From Vesta saturnalis (lineage: Eukaryota; Arthropoda; Insecta; Coleoptera; Lampyridae), in contig JARFJB010001978.1 of the NCBI GenBank assembly GCA_036346205.1, positions 107,501 to 171,500 on the forward strand: DNA of 64,000 nt, written 5' to 3'. This document shows positions 11,626 to 24,214 of this stretch, piece after piece. Below the pieces are notes generated by a model. The model saw only the letters and a list, made by a program, of their open reading frames with translations, was not told the DNA's origin and made no database searches. The stretch's first letter is position 1. Every line of letters starts with the position of its first letter. The translations under genes were made by a program, and so were the position numbers.

Positions 11626-12067
11626 CAAGTACAAAATTCGAAAATGTCCGTTTTGTAGTTTTGGAATAACAAATAAAAAACCCCAACGGCTTCAATATCG
11701 CTAAGGAGCGATGTCATTTAAATTTAACTTATAGATAAGGTTTGATTCAAATAATGTTAAACTATAATAAAATTACATATGTTTTTCTCTCTCTCTCTCA
11801 CTCAAGTACATGTATTAGAGAAGGATGCCATAAAAACATAAATATGCTGCACAATTCATATTAGCGCACTAAAACGTGTGTCGTGATTAAGAAACAACAT
11901 CTGTCACTCCTATCATTTTTTTAAATAATTATTGTTTAGTTATGCGTTTTTGCATTACTTTTTATAAAATCAGCTTTTTTCAAAACTGTCCACAACTTGT
12001 ACAGTAAATTATGGGTAATTTGCTAACATTTTTACATAATTTATATAACATTTACAAAATTTTAGTT

Positions 12068-13482
12068 ATGCTACGTAATATGCACCTTAAATCTCAAGTC
12101 ATGGACGTGCTTAATTATTTTGAACGGGAATGTGACAATCAAGGGGCACTCGCTCCATTTGAATCTGTTATGCAGGTATGTACTACATTATTGTGTAAAA
12201 TATGATACTTGGAAGGAATACCTTTAGCGCACGTCTGAACCACATGAGGTTAGTATAAATACAGCTAGTGCTATAAAAAAAATGGTTACAGAAGCCCAAA
12301 AAGAAAATAAACCTCCACAGTCACCAGCTAAATGGTGAAGACGTACGAAATCTAAGTCCACCGACTATGTGAAGGGTACTGTAAAGAGAAAAATTTAGGA
12401 AATACATTCAGAATGTAAATACAAACATGCAACACATGTCTAGTACTATAACTGTTTTTGCAGGTATACATGTTACGCTGGCGTCATTACAAAGAGAATT
12501 AAGCAATAGCCAAGTTTTAAATTTCACTAGATCAAGTTTAAGACGTCTCACATTCAATTCGCTTTTCATCTAAAATAGATGATGGTAGAAGAGCTTTACT
12601 GGAACAATCACATATTGCTGCCAATCGTGTACGATTCTTAAGAGAATATTACAAAAATAAAGAAGAAAAATTACACAATCCTGTATTCTTAGATGAAGCT
12701 TGGATTTTCAGTCGAGGATCGCACAGAAGAAGCTGGCATGACAAATCCAAGGAAAGCGTGAAGGAAAAAGGTTTGTTATAATTTAGTTATTACATTATAT
12801 TTCCTAATAAAATACTGTATTTTTTATTTTATTCATGCAGGTAATGAAGATGGATTTATTTCCGATGCTTCACTTTTGTTTCCTACAAAGTCACAAAGTG
12901 CAGACTGTCATGGAGATATGTGTGCGGAGTTGTTTACAGAATTGTTTGAAAATAATTTAGTTTCAAACTTAAAAGAACCATCTTTAATTGTAATGGACAA
13001 TGCTAGCTTTATTATTCCAAACTTCTAGGAAAAATTCCAAATAATTTATCTAAGAAGGAAGAAATATGTAATTTTCTATTAAAGTACAACATAGTTTAAA
13101 AAATAATTACTGTAATTAGTCGCAGATAATGTGATACCAAAGGTGTACGAAATAGATGAAATAACAAAAAAGTGTGGACACAAAGTATTACGGTTACCAC
13201 TGTCAATTTAATCCAATTGGACTGGTGTAGGAAAACTGTAAGGAACACTACAACAAAAATATAGGAAGACATCATTCCAAATTTAACGATAACCATGTAA
13301 AAGAAATATGGATGGAATCTTTGTAACGAATTGATGGGACATATTGGCAGAAATGCATTTAACATGCCGAAGTGTCTATGTTAGAGTGGTCGGAAATTGA
13401 AAAACATTTAGAGGTTTTGCAACCATTAATTATATCTGTTAACGATTCCACTTTTGAGAGTGACACTGATAGTGAATAATTT
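12068..13482 (+). pseudogene. IS630-like (DDE_3-type) transposase, four exons inferred, broken
   Basis: Four exon-like blocks joined by GT-AG introns restore the family order. 12068-12175 encodes MHLKSQVMDVLNYFEREC and ends VMQ. After intron 12176-12227, RTSEPHEVSINTASAIKK completes the N-terminal helix-turn-helix and leads to the basic linker. After intron 12415-12463, VTLASLQRELSNS and then DDGRRALLEQ lead to NPVFLDEAWIFSRG with the first Asp. After intron 12771-12840, GNEDGFISDASLLF, SADCHGDM and SLIVMDNASF (second Asp) follow. Then KLLGKIPNNLSKKEEICNFL, GHKVLRLP, an FNPIGLV block where relatives have FNPIELVW, and an acidic tail ESDTDSE. Several frameshifts and stops. A second family member lies at 37.4-39.7 kb. 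Confidence 0.75.
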
Positions 13483-14270
13483 TTTTTAATTTAAATGTTT
13501 TAATGCCAAGGCAATATAAATATTCTAATTTTTACATAAGTATTGATAACTCTACGATATGTGAACTGAATACATGTACTAATTTATGTAAATAGCTTTT
13601 CATTTAACTTGGAGCAATATGAAATCTATTTAAACTATGTACCAAACTAAATATTAAACATCTAAAATTTAGTTGAATTTCTAACTACATTACACTGTAC
13701 ACACTTTCTTCTACAAGAATGAAATAACTACAAATGTATCGATATTTATGTTATCGTAAAGTATATACAAGAATTATGTCGGTTGCAAAGAAATAATTGT
13801 GCTTTTAGAAGGGTTGTTTTAAATCTCGAGACTTACAAACTAATTGCAACTTTTATCAATTTTTACAGCTGAAATGTTTTAATTTATAATAAACAAAAAA
13901 GGTATTTGTTTACTTACAAATATGTAGGTTATGTATTATGATGGCATGTAATTATAATCAAACCATGCCTTAAATTATAACAATTCACTGTCGCAGCAAA
14001 ATATTTGTGACTGTATCAATAAAATCAGTGGATATAATGGATAATTTTTCTAGTTTAAAATATAAGGAACATTCAATAATTTTCTACTTTCTTTGATATT
14101 TTATTGAAATTTATGTGGAGACATCTGGCGATAAAAATATTAACTGAAAGGTACTTGCTGATTTAATGAAGACTTACGTCGCCTAAATCCTAGTTCGTAT
14201 AATTTTAAGAATGAGTCATACCCAACTTTATTTGAATCAAACTATAATCTTGTTAGTACTCGAGGTATGT
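13483..14270. other. No recognisable feature
   Basis: AT-rich DNA after the transposase relic. No terminal repeat could be assigned. Confidence 0.5.
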
Positions 14271-14475
14271 CAACGTACAGTATAGACCGTTCCACGGGGA
14301 ACACGTTCCTGGTTTGCAAGCTGCTCTTTTCTGGATAGGGATCCTAGCTTGTAGCCGTGTTTGTGGCGAGTAGGTAAACTTATGCCAACACTGACTGGTT
14401 AGTGGGAAATGCTACACCATCGGGAGTACGACTTGTCTGATAACCGGCACACCTATTTCAAGTACTTATGACGAC

Positions 14476-14800
14476 CGAATTAACACAGAATGGCGATTTG
14501 GTACGTGGAACGTTACAGGTGTGTATTAGAAAGAGTATGAAATTATGAATGTGATGAGTGAAAGCTTCACATTCTGTGTGCATCAGAGACAAAGCATAAA
14601 AGACAGAATGTTGTGGAGACGGATTATGGTAGTCTGGCGCTATGGTCAGATGTTAAAACGGAAATACTGCAAAATCAGTTGCAGTGATTGTAAGCGAAAG
14701 AGCAAAATCGTACATTAAATGGTACGTATGAGTGCCCCCAGGTTATTAATTGTAATAAAAGCGGAATTCCGAAATACAATTTTTATTGCATGTTACGTAC
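14476..14800 (+). pseudogene. RTE-like LINE endonuclease (APE type) relic
   Basis: Three separate frames read in order as an apurinic-type endonuclease of a non-LTR retrotransposon. WRFGTWNVTGVY (about 14492) is the TWNVR start motif. LHILCASETKHKRQNV (about 14566) matches the catalytic xxDILxxSETKxxGQ block. AVIVSERAKSYIKW (about 14681) is followed by PRLLIVIKAEFRNTIFIACY (about 14737), the strand leading to the CYAPT motif. Several frameshifts and stops. No reverse transcriptase is recognisable downstream, so the element is truncated. Confidence 0.7.
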
Positions 14801-14974
14801 TGGTAGATAGGAATTGCCTATAATTTCGGGAAATGTGATTTGAACGTTATTGAATGTAAGGACAGTCTGAAAGAATGGTCATTGGATACAAATTTAAACG
14901 TATCTTGTTGATTTGATCTAGATTGATAGTAATGAAGGATTTTGATCAATCGGTATATGGATAAAAACATGAAA

Positions 14975-15235
14975 AAATTAAATTGTCATTCAAAAAAGTT
15001 TATGTTGACGTCACTCAAGGACTAAGAACGATCGAAATAGACTTGTTTTGTTCAAAGATGCCTTTTCAGAAAGCTCACATCGAAAATTAACCGGATGATG
15101 AAGTCTGTAAAACAATGGAATAATTAATATTGTCACTTCAAAAAGTTTAAATCGACGTCAAAGGACATTTTAAATTGAACTGAAGATCTGAAATAAGACT
15201 TGTATTGTTAACCATGCCTTTTCAGAAAGCTGACT
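14975..15235. repeat. Two diverged direct repeats of about 145 bp
   Basis: TTCAAAAAAGTTTATGTTGA at about 14989 and TTCAAAAAGTTTAAATCGA at about 15138 begin two similar segments. Both contain a GACGTCA core and later the block TGCCTTTTCAGAAAGCT (about 15059 and 15216). Confidence 0.6.
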
Positions 15236-15389
15236 GATATATTATCTTTGCATCTCTGAGTTCCGCATGTTATGATAGAAATATGTGATATTAAATTCAA
15301 TACTGTGACCACTACATTACACAGATAAAAGTTGTAATATCCGTCCATTACAAATTTTAAATTTAACTGAAGATCGGAAAATCTTTGAA

Positions 15390-16440
15390 GGATTGTTTAC
15401 AACTGCGTCTGATTACCATCTTAAACATGTTATCATTATTATTTTCTCCAAGTTCTATATATCCCAGATAAACTAATTAAGTATTCTGACTTGCTTTGTA
15501 CGAACAGACTTAATATTGACTTATATTACTAGACCAGATATAAATTATATTATCCCAGACTCCAACCTATAACTAATTTAGATGTATCTTCACACACCTA
15601 TCTTTATCTATTTTTACCCACCAATGAGCAGCAAATCCACCATCTTTTCTTGTTATAACAAATCCATTGTATCAAACCATCCCCAACATTCCAGACATCC
15701 ATATAAATCCGCTCTCTACTTCGAACTACATTATCGGAAGCATTTATATCAAACAAGCTTGGCTGTTTGTAGCACCGAGCTTGGGACATAATTTGTCACA
15801 GGCACGTTGTACGTAATTTTCCGGAGGTTCCACCGTATTATCACGTATGCGTCCCTTAAGATCTCTCCTGTAAATTCAGTACTCCGCACAAAGAGAAACA
15901 GAATTTATAAAAAGATTGTAATTTAAACCATCATTATTGGATTGCGTTGCACCGATATGGGCTTTTAAATTACAAATACAGACATCACTATTTCAACGAA
16001 GGCTAAGGTCCCGAACAAATAGTCATCTCTCTGAGAAGTAATCAACCCCAAACCATCGTCACATCCAGATAGAAGGTGAACGGGGGTTCTGCTCCGAACC
16101 CTCATTCAAGGACTTCAATCCTATTAAATAGCAATTCCCTATCTTTACCGTACACATAACTACACGTCCCTCATTATCTACCCTATATATCACACCCTAA
16201 GTTTACAAGCTATAACTTTTCGCCCCTCCTGGTCCATGTGACGAACACCTGCTGTATTTACATAAATTATATAAAATTGCACTCACTTGACTTCCACACC
16301 GAATTAATCCTGTTGCCAATAACCGAGAAACACCTTACACATCGTTAATAACTACCGAAATAATTAACATTTCTGATATCAATTAAATTTGAAAACTACC
16401 TGTTGCAATTAATCCGTATAATTTCAGTTGTAAACAGAGA
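15390..16440. other. G-poor, C-rich strand segment without a gene
   Basis: The plus strand is rich in C and poor in G (for example 15580-15760), giving short open frames with no recognisable motif. See the opposite skew at 17.6-19.4 kb. Confidence 0.4.
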
Positions 16441-16884
16441 GGGCGCATCCAGCGGAATGTAAACTAGACCGTGCCGTCCCGATCCGGAAGGGTCTCCAGA
16501 TTCATATTTTATTTGCTTTTTATTATTTACCGGGAGTCCTTTATTGTTCATTTCTTATTCATAATTAGTATTAATTTTATTTTATATCATTATTGGTTAA
16601 TAAAACTCGTTCAACACTCTAATGAGCTACCAGAAATTTTTATCCACGAACGTCAATAGTGATTCTTTGATTTGAATTCAGAACGGTACCAAATTGAAGG
16701 TCTCATACACTCTACAAACGTCATCTTCTGTCGTACCATAATCCTTTACCTTTTGATATCTGATTAATTTTCTGAACGTCACATGGATGGTATTCTTTGT
16801 TCTACCATGGCTACTATCATGCTGAACATTACCAAATTTACATTTCATAACTGCTACAAGCTGGCAAAATTACGCATTCAATTT

Positions 16885-17345
16885 TGTATGTGTCCGCAGT
16901 GGATCCCAAAAGAGTGACCTCTGACAAATTGCCTCATTTGAGAATCCTAAAAGTGTTATCTTTGACAAAAGTGTTGTAAACTGTACAAAGTAGTTATCCT
17001 TGTGTAATCTTTTTGCATTTGTCATTCAATATGCTATTGGTTTAACTTTTCCTCAGACGTAATTGTTGGTTAAAAAAATCATCAAAACAAATTACATCAT
17101 CAATTACGAAAGTGTTAATGTCCGTATTTCTTCCAAAAGAGTGACTCTGACAAATAGCCTCATATTGAGATATTCCTGAAAAGTGTTATCTTTGACAAAT
17201 AGTGTTTAAGAGGTACAATAGTACGTTATCCTTATGTAAAAAACAAAATTTGCATTTGTCAACTTAGAATACCATGCTTACTATGGTTTAACTTTTCCTC
17301 ACACGTAATTGTTAAAATCTAGCTACAAAGTACGTAACATTACAT
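16885..17345. repeat. Two tandem diverged copies of a ~235-bp unit
   Basis: Copy 1 (about 16889-17105) and copy 2 (about 17125-17345) share AAAAGAGTGAC.TCTGACAAAT, AAGTGTTATCTTTGACAAA, TTTGCATTTGTCA and GGTTTAACTTTTCCTCA. They are separated by small indels. Confidence 0.8.
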
Positions 17346-17639
17346 CATTATTACCGCTAAAGTTTTCAATTATTTACTATTCAATTTTCTTCTCAATATA
17401 TTATCTTAGAAACATGTATACATGTTTATATCGTGATCAATAACAAATATGTTTGTAAGTGGTGACAATATAATCCAATTGTTAATATTTGTTTTGCAGT
17501 TAGTTGGATTTTATTGGTTTTAGTCGTTTTAGTTTATGTAGTTATGTCATATACCATCGTTTTTCAGTTTGTACTTCGAGTTATTTACAAACTGTTACAT
17601 CAAGACAAATTATATATTCTGAATTTCAAAGTGATTGAA

Positions 17640-19400
17640 TCGTCATGCTGTCAATGCGTTGACGCACCCTGTATGTAGGATGTTATAATGACGTGTATTA
17701 CGTGTTTTGAGTACGGCTGTATTGAGTTTGAACGAAAAAAATTTTTTGTGTTATGCATAATGTATGTGGGTGGGTGATACGCCACTGGAAATTTAGGAGA
17801 AATATTATTCAGTATGTAGATACGTGTATTTGAATGTTATGAGACATTGGTGTTGGAATAAATAGATTCTGATGAATGTAAATGTGAAAGAAATTTGTCG
17901 ATGGGACGATAATGTTTGCTACTTGTTGCTACTGTTTTTACCTAAGAATGGAATGTTGAAGATAAATGAGTAATCTTGGCCAGAAGATGTGGGTATAAGT
18001 GTAGAATGTTTTAGAAAATATGTAAGAAAGATTGGGTATGTTTAATTGTTAATTTTAGAAAGTTTTCGTAATGTTGTGCAATGTTTTGAGAATACGTGTA
18101 TGTTTGGGTTTGAGACCTTAGACGGTACTTATTTTTGCAAATGTTGCGGAAGGAGATCGAGCGCATGTGGGAGATAACGTTGAAAGTTGTGTAATGGTCC
18201 AGAGTGGCTACTGAATGAATGTGATGGGAAATTTCTTCATAAAGTATTGAAAATTTGTAAGTAAAACAAATATGGCGATGTATTGTAGTTATGAGCGTGG
18301 GTACAGATGGAGCAGTCGGACTATGAAATTTTGAATGAATACTATTGGAGAATATAGGCGGAAGGAAGACATGTTTAAAGATGGATGGCTTATAAATAGG
18401 AAAGTCAGAGATTGACGTGGGAGTTAGCTTTTTCGTTTTGGCTGTTGTTGTGGTTGGGGAGACGCGCGAGGTGGTGTGACAGAATGGGTTGTTGGAGTTA
18501 TATTTGTGAATAATATTGAAGGCAGTCATTGTTTAAACAACTGCGTAACCCGAAAGGGGATGAATCGTATAAGACATTCATAAATAAAACAATTAATAAA
18601 ATTGAGATTGAAGATAAAATTAGTTTGTTTATTTTCAAGAAAGTAAAAAGTGCGTAAGCAGATTTATAAAAAAACATAACAGTTGTAACGTTAAAGTGTT
18701 GATGGGCGCGTGTTCTTGTACCGATATTTAGTTAAAATTATTTATGGGACCACCTTTAAGTAAACGAAATTTTTGTAGTAAATTAGCCAATGTTAAGCTA
18801 ATTTTATGTGACATTAAAAGTTTATTTGTGTAAGGAAGGACTAAATTATCCTAAAGGTTGCTAGAAATTTTAGAGCAACCAAACGTGTACAGATTATTAC
18901 GTGTTATTGGACTATTTGATTACAGAAAGGAATAAGTGTTTGTGAAATTGTGACATGTTATGTGCTTCAGGCAATTTAAGGAATACAAATGGACTACAAA
19001 TAATTGATTTACGGAAGAAAGAAGAAGAAAAGCGTAGGATAAATGGACAATTTTAAGTAAGATTATATTTAAGTACTTTGAAAATTTAGTAAAGCACGAT
19101 TATCTTTTGTTTAGTTTCATTTGCGTAATGTTGGTTTATTATTAGTTTAGAAGTGAAAGATAATCGTTCTCGAATTATGTTGTTTTGCTTGTATGTAGTA
19201 AGAATTTGCAGAAAGTTATATTGACAGTGACTTGTTTTGATTTTCAACCACGTTGTTGTGTATATGTAAATATATTTTGATTCTGTTGTCATTTGTTTAT
19301 TATTTTATGCAGGACAATATATATTTATCGTTAAATTTTTTTATTCTGTTGTTTATTTAGCCAGTTATGAGACATATGTGACGATTACTTAATTGGTGAC
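17640..19400. other. G-rich, C-poor strand segment, no supported gene
   Basis: The plus strand is G-rich and depleted of C for well over 1 kb. Because of this the minus strand keeps a 172-codon frame open (18011-18529), rich in His, Ser, Thr and Ile, with no known motif. I do not call it a gene. Confidence 0.4.
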
Positions 19401-19794
19401 CTAGTGTTTGACAAGTTAAATGTAGACTTTGCATATTTTGGTTTTAAGATTTAATGAACAACCTGAAAGGTTATATTTGCCAGGTTGATTAAAATTTTCA
19501 TGTTAGTTTCATTACGCAGTACACTAATGAACGGATCAGCTGTTAATTAAATTTCATTAAGTATAACAAAAGTTGGAGTTTTGAGAACTTACAATATTTA
19601 CGAATGTCAATACGATTCAAAGTATTATAAAATCAAATTAAATTTAAAAGATATCGTCCATGTTAGGAATTTTAAAAATTAATTACCGATCATTGATGAA
19701 GAATATTTTATTCATTAATACGTAGAAAATATAACTGTTGGTTACGTGAATGCAGTTGAAATTGAGTGATAAATTTTTTTTTGGAAGTTTTGGT

Positions 19795-19830
19795 ATACGA
19801 GGTGTATTCAAAAGTTTCTAATAACCTGGG
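19795..19830 (+). repeat. Possible mariner-type terminal sequence
   Basis: TATACGAGGTGTATTCAAAA resembles the ACGAGGTGTGTTCAAA ends of mariner-like elements and lies 350 bp before a transposase relic. No inverse partner was found downstream of that relic. Confidence 0.3.
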
Positions 19831-20179
19831 TAGTACTAAATATATTTGAGTTTGAGTTGAATTGTTTTGGACGAGTGTTTGTTTTAGAACCCTCGTGTAA
19901 GAGTTTACTGAGTAAGCACAATCCTACTTTCCACAATCAAGTAGGGTTAATTAACATCCAGCTTAAGACAATTATTTTAGCAAAGTTTCGATTGTGGTGG
20001 CGCCTAGAGACATATTTTCCCGGACTGAGCTGTTTGAATATCGGTGTAAGGTGTTTGAGCGTATTAATCATTCATTTTACTTATTATTTCGACCACGCCC
20101 ATCTCCCTGTTAGCTGGCTTGGCAACCCGCTTACATTAGTAAGCATACACGACGCCTAGTGCGGTTTGGACGTGTAACA

Positions 20180-21275
20180 ATGCCGTTTTCAATCGAACAC
20201 GACACATTCATTGGTGTGGCTCATTTTCGTAGCGGCTTCCAAAATGGTAATGGGCAATGGCATTATTCATTGCAATCATGCATCGATCAATGTACTGTTG
20301 AGTACCCAAATGAAAATATTAGTTACGAAACATTTAGTCAACATCGTAATCGATTGATAGCTCGATTCATGGAAACTGGTAGTATTTTAAAACGCAAACG
20401 TGAAGCTTCGGCTACTGTCTTAACAGAGGACACCTTAGCTGATATCCAAGCAAGGATGAATGTAAGACCCAATAAATCTTTGCGAAAACTATCTGCACAA
20501 ACACGTATGCAAAATATTATCATACAAACATAATTTTACAAAACTAATTTTTAGATGTATCCTATGGAAGTGTTACACTGCAGTACAGAAGAATTTACAT
20601 TTGTACCCATACAAGGTGTCGGTTTTACAACAGTTGCGAGATAGAGATTTTCAGCTTAGAGTAAACTACTGTCAATGATTTACTGGATGTATCTTTTTTT
20701 TCTGATGAAGCTTGGTTTCATCTGTCCGGTTACATAAATAGCCAAAATTATCGTACGTGGTCTGCAGAAAATCCACATGTATTTCGAGAAACTACTTTAC
20801 ACCCTGTCAAGGTCGGTGTCTGGATAGCAATGTCGCTACAACGAATATTTGATCCAGTATTTTCGATAGCACAATTACTGCGGCAAGATACAGGAAAATA
20901 CTTTTAGAACCATTTATTAATAATTTGGATGATCGTGAATTACGAAACGGGTATTTCCAGCATCACTACGCTACCCTACAAACTGCACAGGCTGCAATTA
21001 ATTATTTACGAGACTTCTTTGAAGATAGAATCATTAGTGTAAATCGTTGCCCACCGAATTCACCAGACTTGACACCGTTAAACTTTTTCTTTTGGTTATT
21101 TAAAAACAAAGCGTTCAGCAGAAGATTGCATACTCTTCAAGAATTGCGAGATGCTATAACTCATGAAGTTCATAATATTCGTGCCGAAATGTTACAAAAT
21201 GTATTTGCGAATATGCAACGTAGGGTGAACTTATGTTTACAATTTAATGGCAGTCATTTTGAAGATATGCCGTAA
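20180..21275 (+). pseudogene. IS630/mariner-like transposase relic
   Basis: The ATG at 20180 begins MPFSIEHDTFIGVAHF, an N-terminal helix-turn-helix region, followed by RFMETGSILKRKREASATV and LADIQARMNVRPNKSLRKLS. A frameshifted stretch encodes a VNYCQ-type block, then FSDEAWFHLSGYINSQNYRT (about 20700) with the first Asp, AENPHVF, and KVGVWIAMSLQRIFDPVF. The last frame (20925-21275) gives FINNLDDRELRNGYFQHHYA, PPNSPDLTPLNFFF (third Asp present) and the C terminus. Relatives have QDGATAH where this copy reads QHHYATLQ, so the second catalytic Asp is lost. At least three frameshifts. Inactive. Confidence 0.8.
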
Positions 21276-23715
21276 AGCAAAGTGTGATAACTAATGTGTA
21301 CCTAAGGAGTTAAAAAAATTTGTAAAAGACATCGTCATTCCATAAACATGTACTGTAAATTTTATTTAATTATAATGAAATTATAACATTATTATTATTT
21401 TGTAATCATTTAATCCAATCATTAAATAATATTTTATTTATTTTGTTGTATTTTATAGGGATGCAGTGTAATCAAATACAAAATAGTCATTATTTAAATT
21501 AAGATAATATTTTATATGTACAAGTTAATGACCTTCATACAGATTTGAAACTGATCGTAGTTTTACTCGAACCATGCTCTAGAGTAGCTAGAGCAATACA
21601 GCTTCTTACCAACCTATCAGTGGTACCAACTTAAACATTTTGATCACGTGGTATACACTTGAGATTGATCACTCTGTATCTAACAATACGTTACTTTTTA
21701 AATTTTCTGTTTATAAGTACTTGCCAAGTCTTATTTCATTTGCCCAATCGTAAATATTCGATAAATCAAATATAATTTTTGTGCCTTCGTTCTGTAATAG
21801 GGCATGTACAGACCGCAAATGCGCCCGGAAATTATGCGCTTTCCGGCCTAGGCGGGCAAAAATAATAATAAATTACAGCTGGTATTGGTTGTAGTGACAG
21901 AACTGACAGAATATTCGACATAATCGTTATTTGACATAACACAAAGCCTAATCGTGCTACCGTGTACGTGTACTCATTCGTTATTATGTCCGTATTAGTT
22001 CCTTATAATCCACAAATTACATCTATAAATTATTATAAAGTCAACAAAATTCGAGTAATGAATAATTTTGCAATTGTATTTTTTATGTTATATTGGTTAC
22101 TGTCAGTTGTCAGTATTGTCAGCTTAATTTCAAAGTACAACAATCTGTTTATTGATTTTAATAACAATTGTTGACGTCAGTTCAAAATATCTTGTGTATC
22201 ACTCTGCCATAAAATGGTTTTCGAGTACCTGCAACGTTTACTCGTATTCGCAAATACCTATTTTCTGGCGTTGCAATACAAATAACTATTAAATTGCTTT
22301 GAATCTCAAGGATATTAATCAATAAAAAGCTTACAACAAAAATAATATTCTATTTTCGAATAATTGAAACTGTCTTTCATACAATAACGTAGACACTTTT
22401 TAAGTTACATGGTACTTAAACTAACTACAGAAGTATTTGAAAAAATATTTAAATAGAATTCAAAACATTTTCTATACAAACTCATTGGTTAGATGCGGCA
22501 ACAGGCCACCTTAAAATATATTATTACAGCAGCAGTAACTCTGTAACTTTGTTGTTACTGAAAAAATTATTATCGTGTTTATACTTTTGAAAAGTACAGG
22601 AACAGGCTTTTCAAAGGGAAAATGACATCTGGTTCCAATTTAAAAAGTCCTGCACTTTATTTCACTTTTGACTATACTATCGTAATCTATGCTAAAGCAT
22701 ACATAACTATTACCTTCAATATATTTTCTCTATCCCGTCAAATCAGAGAACTATAATCATTTCTAAGTTTTTAAAATTGGCAAACAAGGGAACAAATAAA
22801 AGAGACAGAAAACAATTGATAAATCACAGAAGATATTCAAACCCCATGACATCTAAATCAATGTTTTTTCATATACTTTACCTGCAGTTTGCTCGATATT
22901 TGGGGGCTCTACATTAAAGGCTTTTCGTTCCAAGTCAAGAGACATACCCTTCCGATAGTAATCGAATTAAATCACTTTTTCTTTAGTGTGTGTCTTTTTT
23001 TTTATTAATTTTGTCCTACTATTAGAATTGGCTTGATTTAAATTACGACAAATTATGACATAAACAAGTGATGTAAATTTTTTTTTAATTTAAGCAGGGC
23101 TGAACCACAGAGAAAAAAAACAATAAATATAAAGTGAGCACCTCAACAGACACATAAACAGACGGAAAAGAAACATTCTAAAGCATAAAATATGTAAAAT
23201 TTAACATAAATCCAAAACAATGCGAATAAGCATAATGATTCTTATAAGACAAAGTTAACTTTTTAAACGCCATTGTCATTATAATATTTTAACAGAAATA
23301 CTAGTTTGTTAGCGTTTTCTAACCCTAGTTTGTTTCTGAATTGTGATTACCAAACCGAGTAACGCTATAGCGGGAATACTGTTATCGTCACTGGATTTCT
23401 TACTCACTTGCTCGATCGCGCATTTGTCCATGATTCTTGTTGGCGTTCTAACTTTTCATGAAATTGAAACATGTGGTTGAAATAATCACAGTGTATTTAT
23501 TATTGTAAAGGGTGACATAAAATAAATTAGAATGCATATCACTGCACGATAGAAGATCAAAAAATAATAAGAAAAGTTCCTGTACACTAATGTTCGATCG
23601 CTTTTTGTTTTCAAGTTACATGCTTTTGAAGTTTTTTTTATAAATTGAAAAGGCTTTTATTAAATATTAAATTAAACATTTAAAAAGATAAAAAAACTCT
23701 ACGGTCACCTTGTTC
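21276..23715. other. No recognisable feature
   Basis: About 2.4 kb of AT-rich sequence. A 70-codon frame (21962-22174) has a hydrophobic segment but no motif and no neighbour context. No RNA gene or transposon end seen. Confidence 0.45.
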
Positions 23716-24048
23716 TTAAATACCCATTTCAATCTTCAAAACACCATCGCGACTAAATCCAGCTTCATCAGTAAACAAGATTATTGACAGAAAGTTTTTC
23801 TTTTGATTCTGCAACCACTCGCAATATAGTACATGCGGTAAAAATCCTGTTCCAATAGGTGACTGAGTGGCGGTTAACTTCGGTACAGCGGCACTTATTC
23901 TTCTGCTGCTTATTTTTGAATTATTTTCTACTATTTGCAACAGTGCGACGTGTTCTGTGAGTCCCAGCGTCAACTTTTGCCTTTTTAAAGCAGCCATCTT
24001 CTCCGAAACGCATGTGCACGTCAATAAGTGTTCTCACATTAGGAATCA
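23716..24048 (-). pseudogene. IS630-like transposase N-terminal fragment
   Basis: The upstream frame reads RFGEDGCFKKAKVDAG then RTRRTV, the linker after the first helix-turn-helix (relatives: LRETGSFxPxxxDxGRPRTV). A frameshift leads to IVENNSKISSRRISAAV, the second helix-turn-helix. The block ending ILFTDEAGFSRDGVL carries the first catalytic Asp. It stops there. The rest of the catalytic domain is absent, and unrelated mariner sequence begins about 170 bp further on. Confidence 0.75.
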
Positions 24049-24214
24049 TTTTTGAAAGCAACTTTAAATAACGACAACTTCATACGTAGCAAATGAGGAA
24101 CACGACAAACTTTAAAACGAAATACATAGAAAATCAGGAACACAACAAACTTGAAAAGTAAATGCTAGGTTTATTCAACCCACCTTTGGTCTATAAAAAA
24201 TATATTTGAAAATA

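Noticed and set aside
18011..18529. 172-codon minus-strand frame
   Set aside because: Explained by strong strand skew. No motif, no homologous neighbour, no splice or promoter context.
21962..22174. 70-codon frame with hydrophobic segment
   Set aside because: The hydrophobic look is expected from AT-rich codons; no family motif or context.
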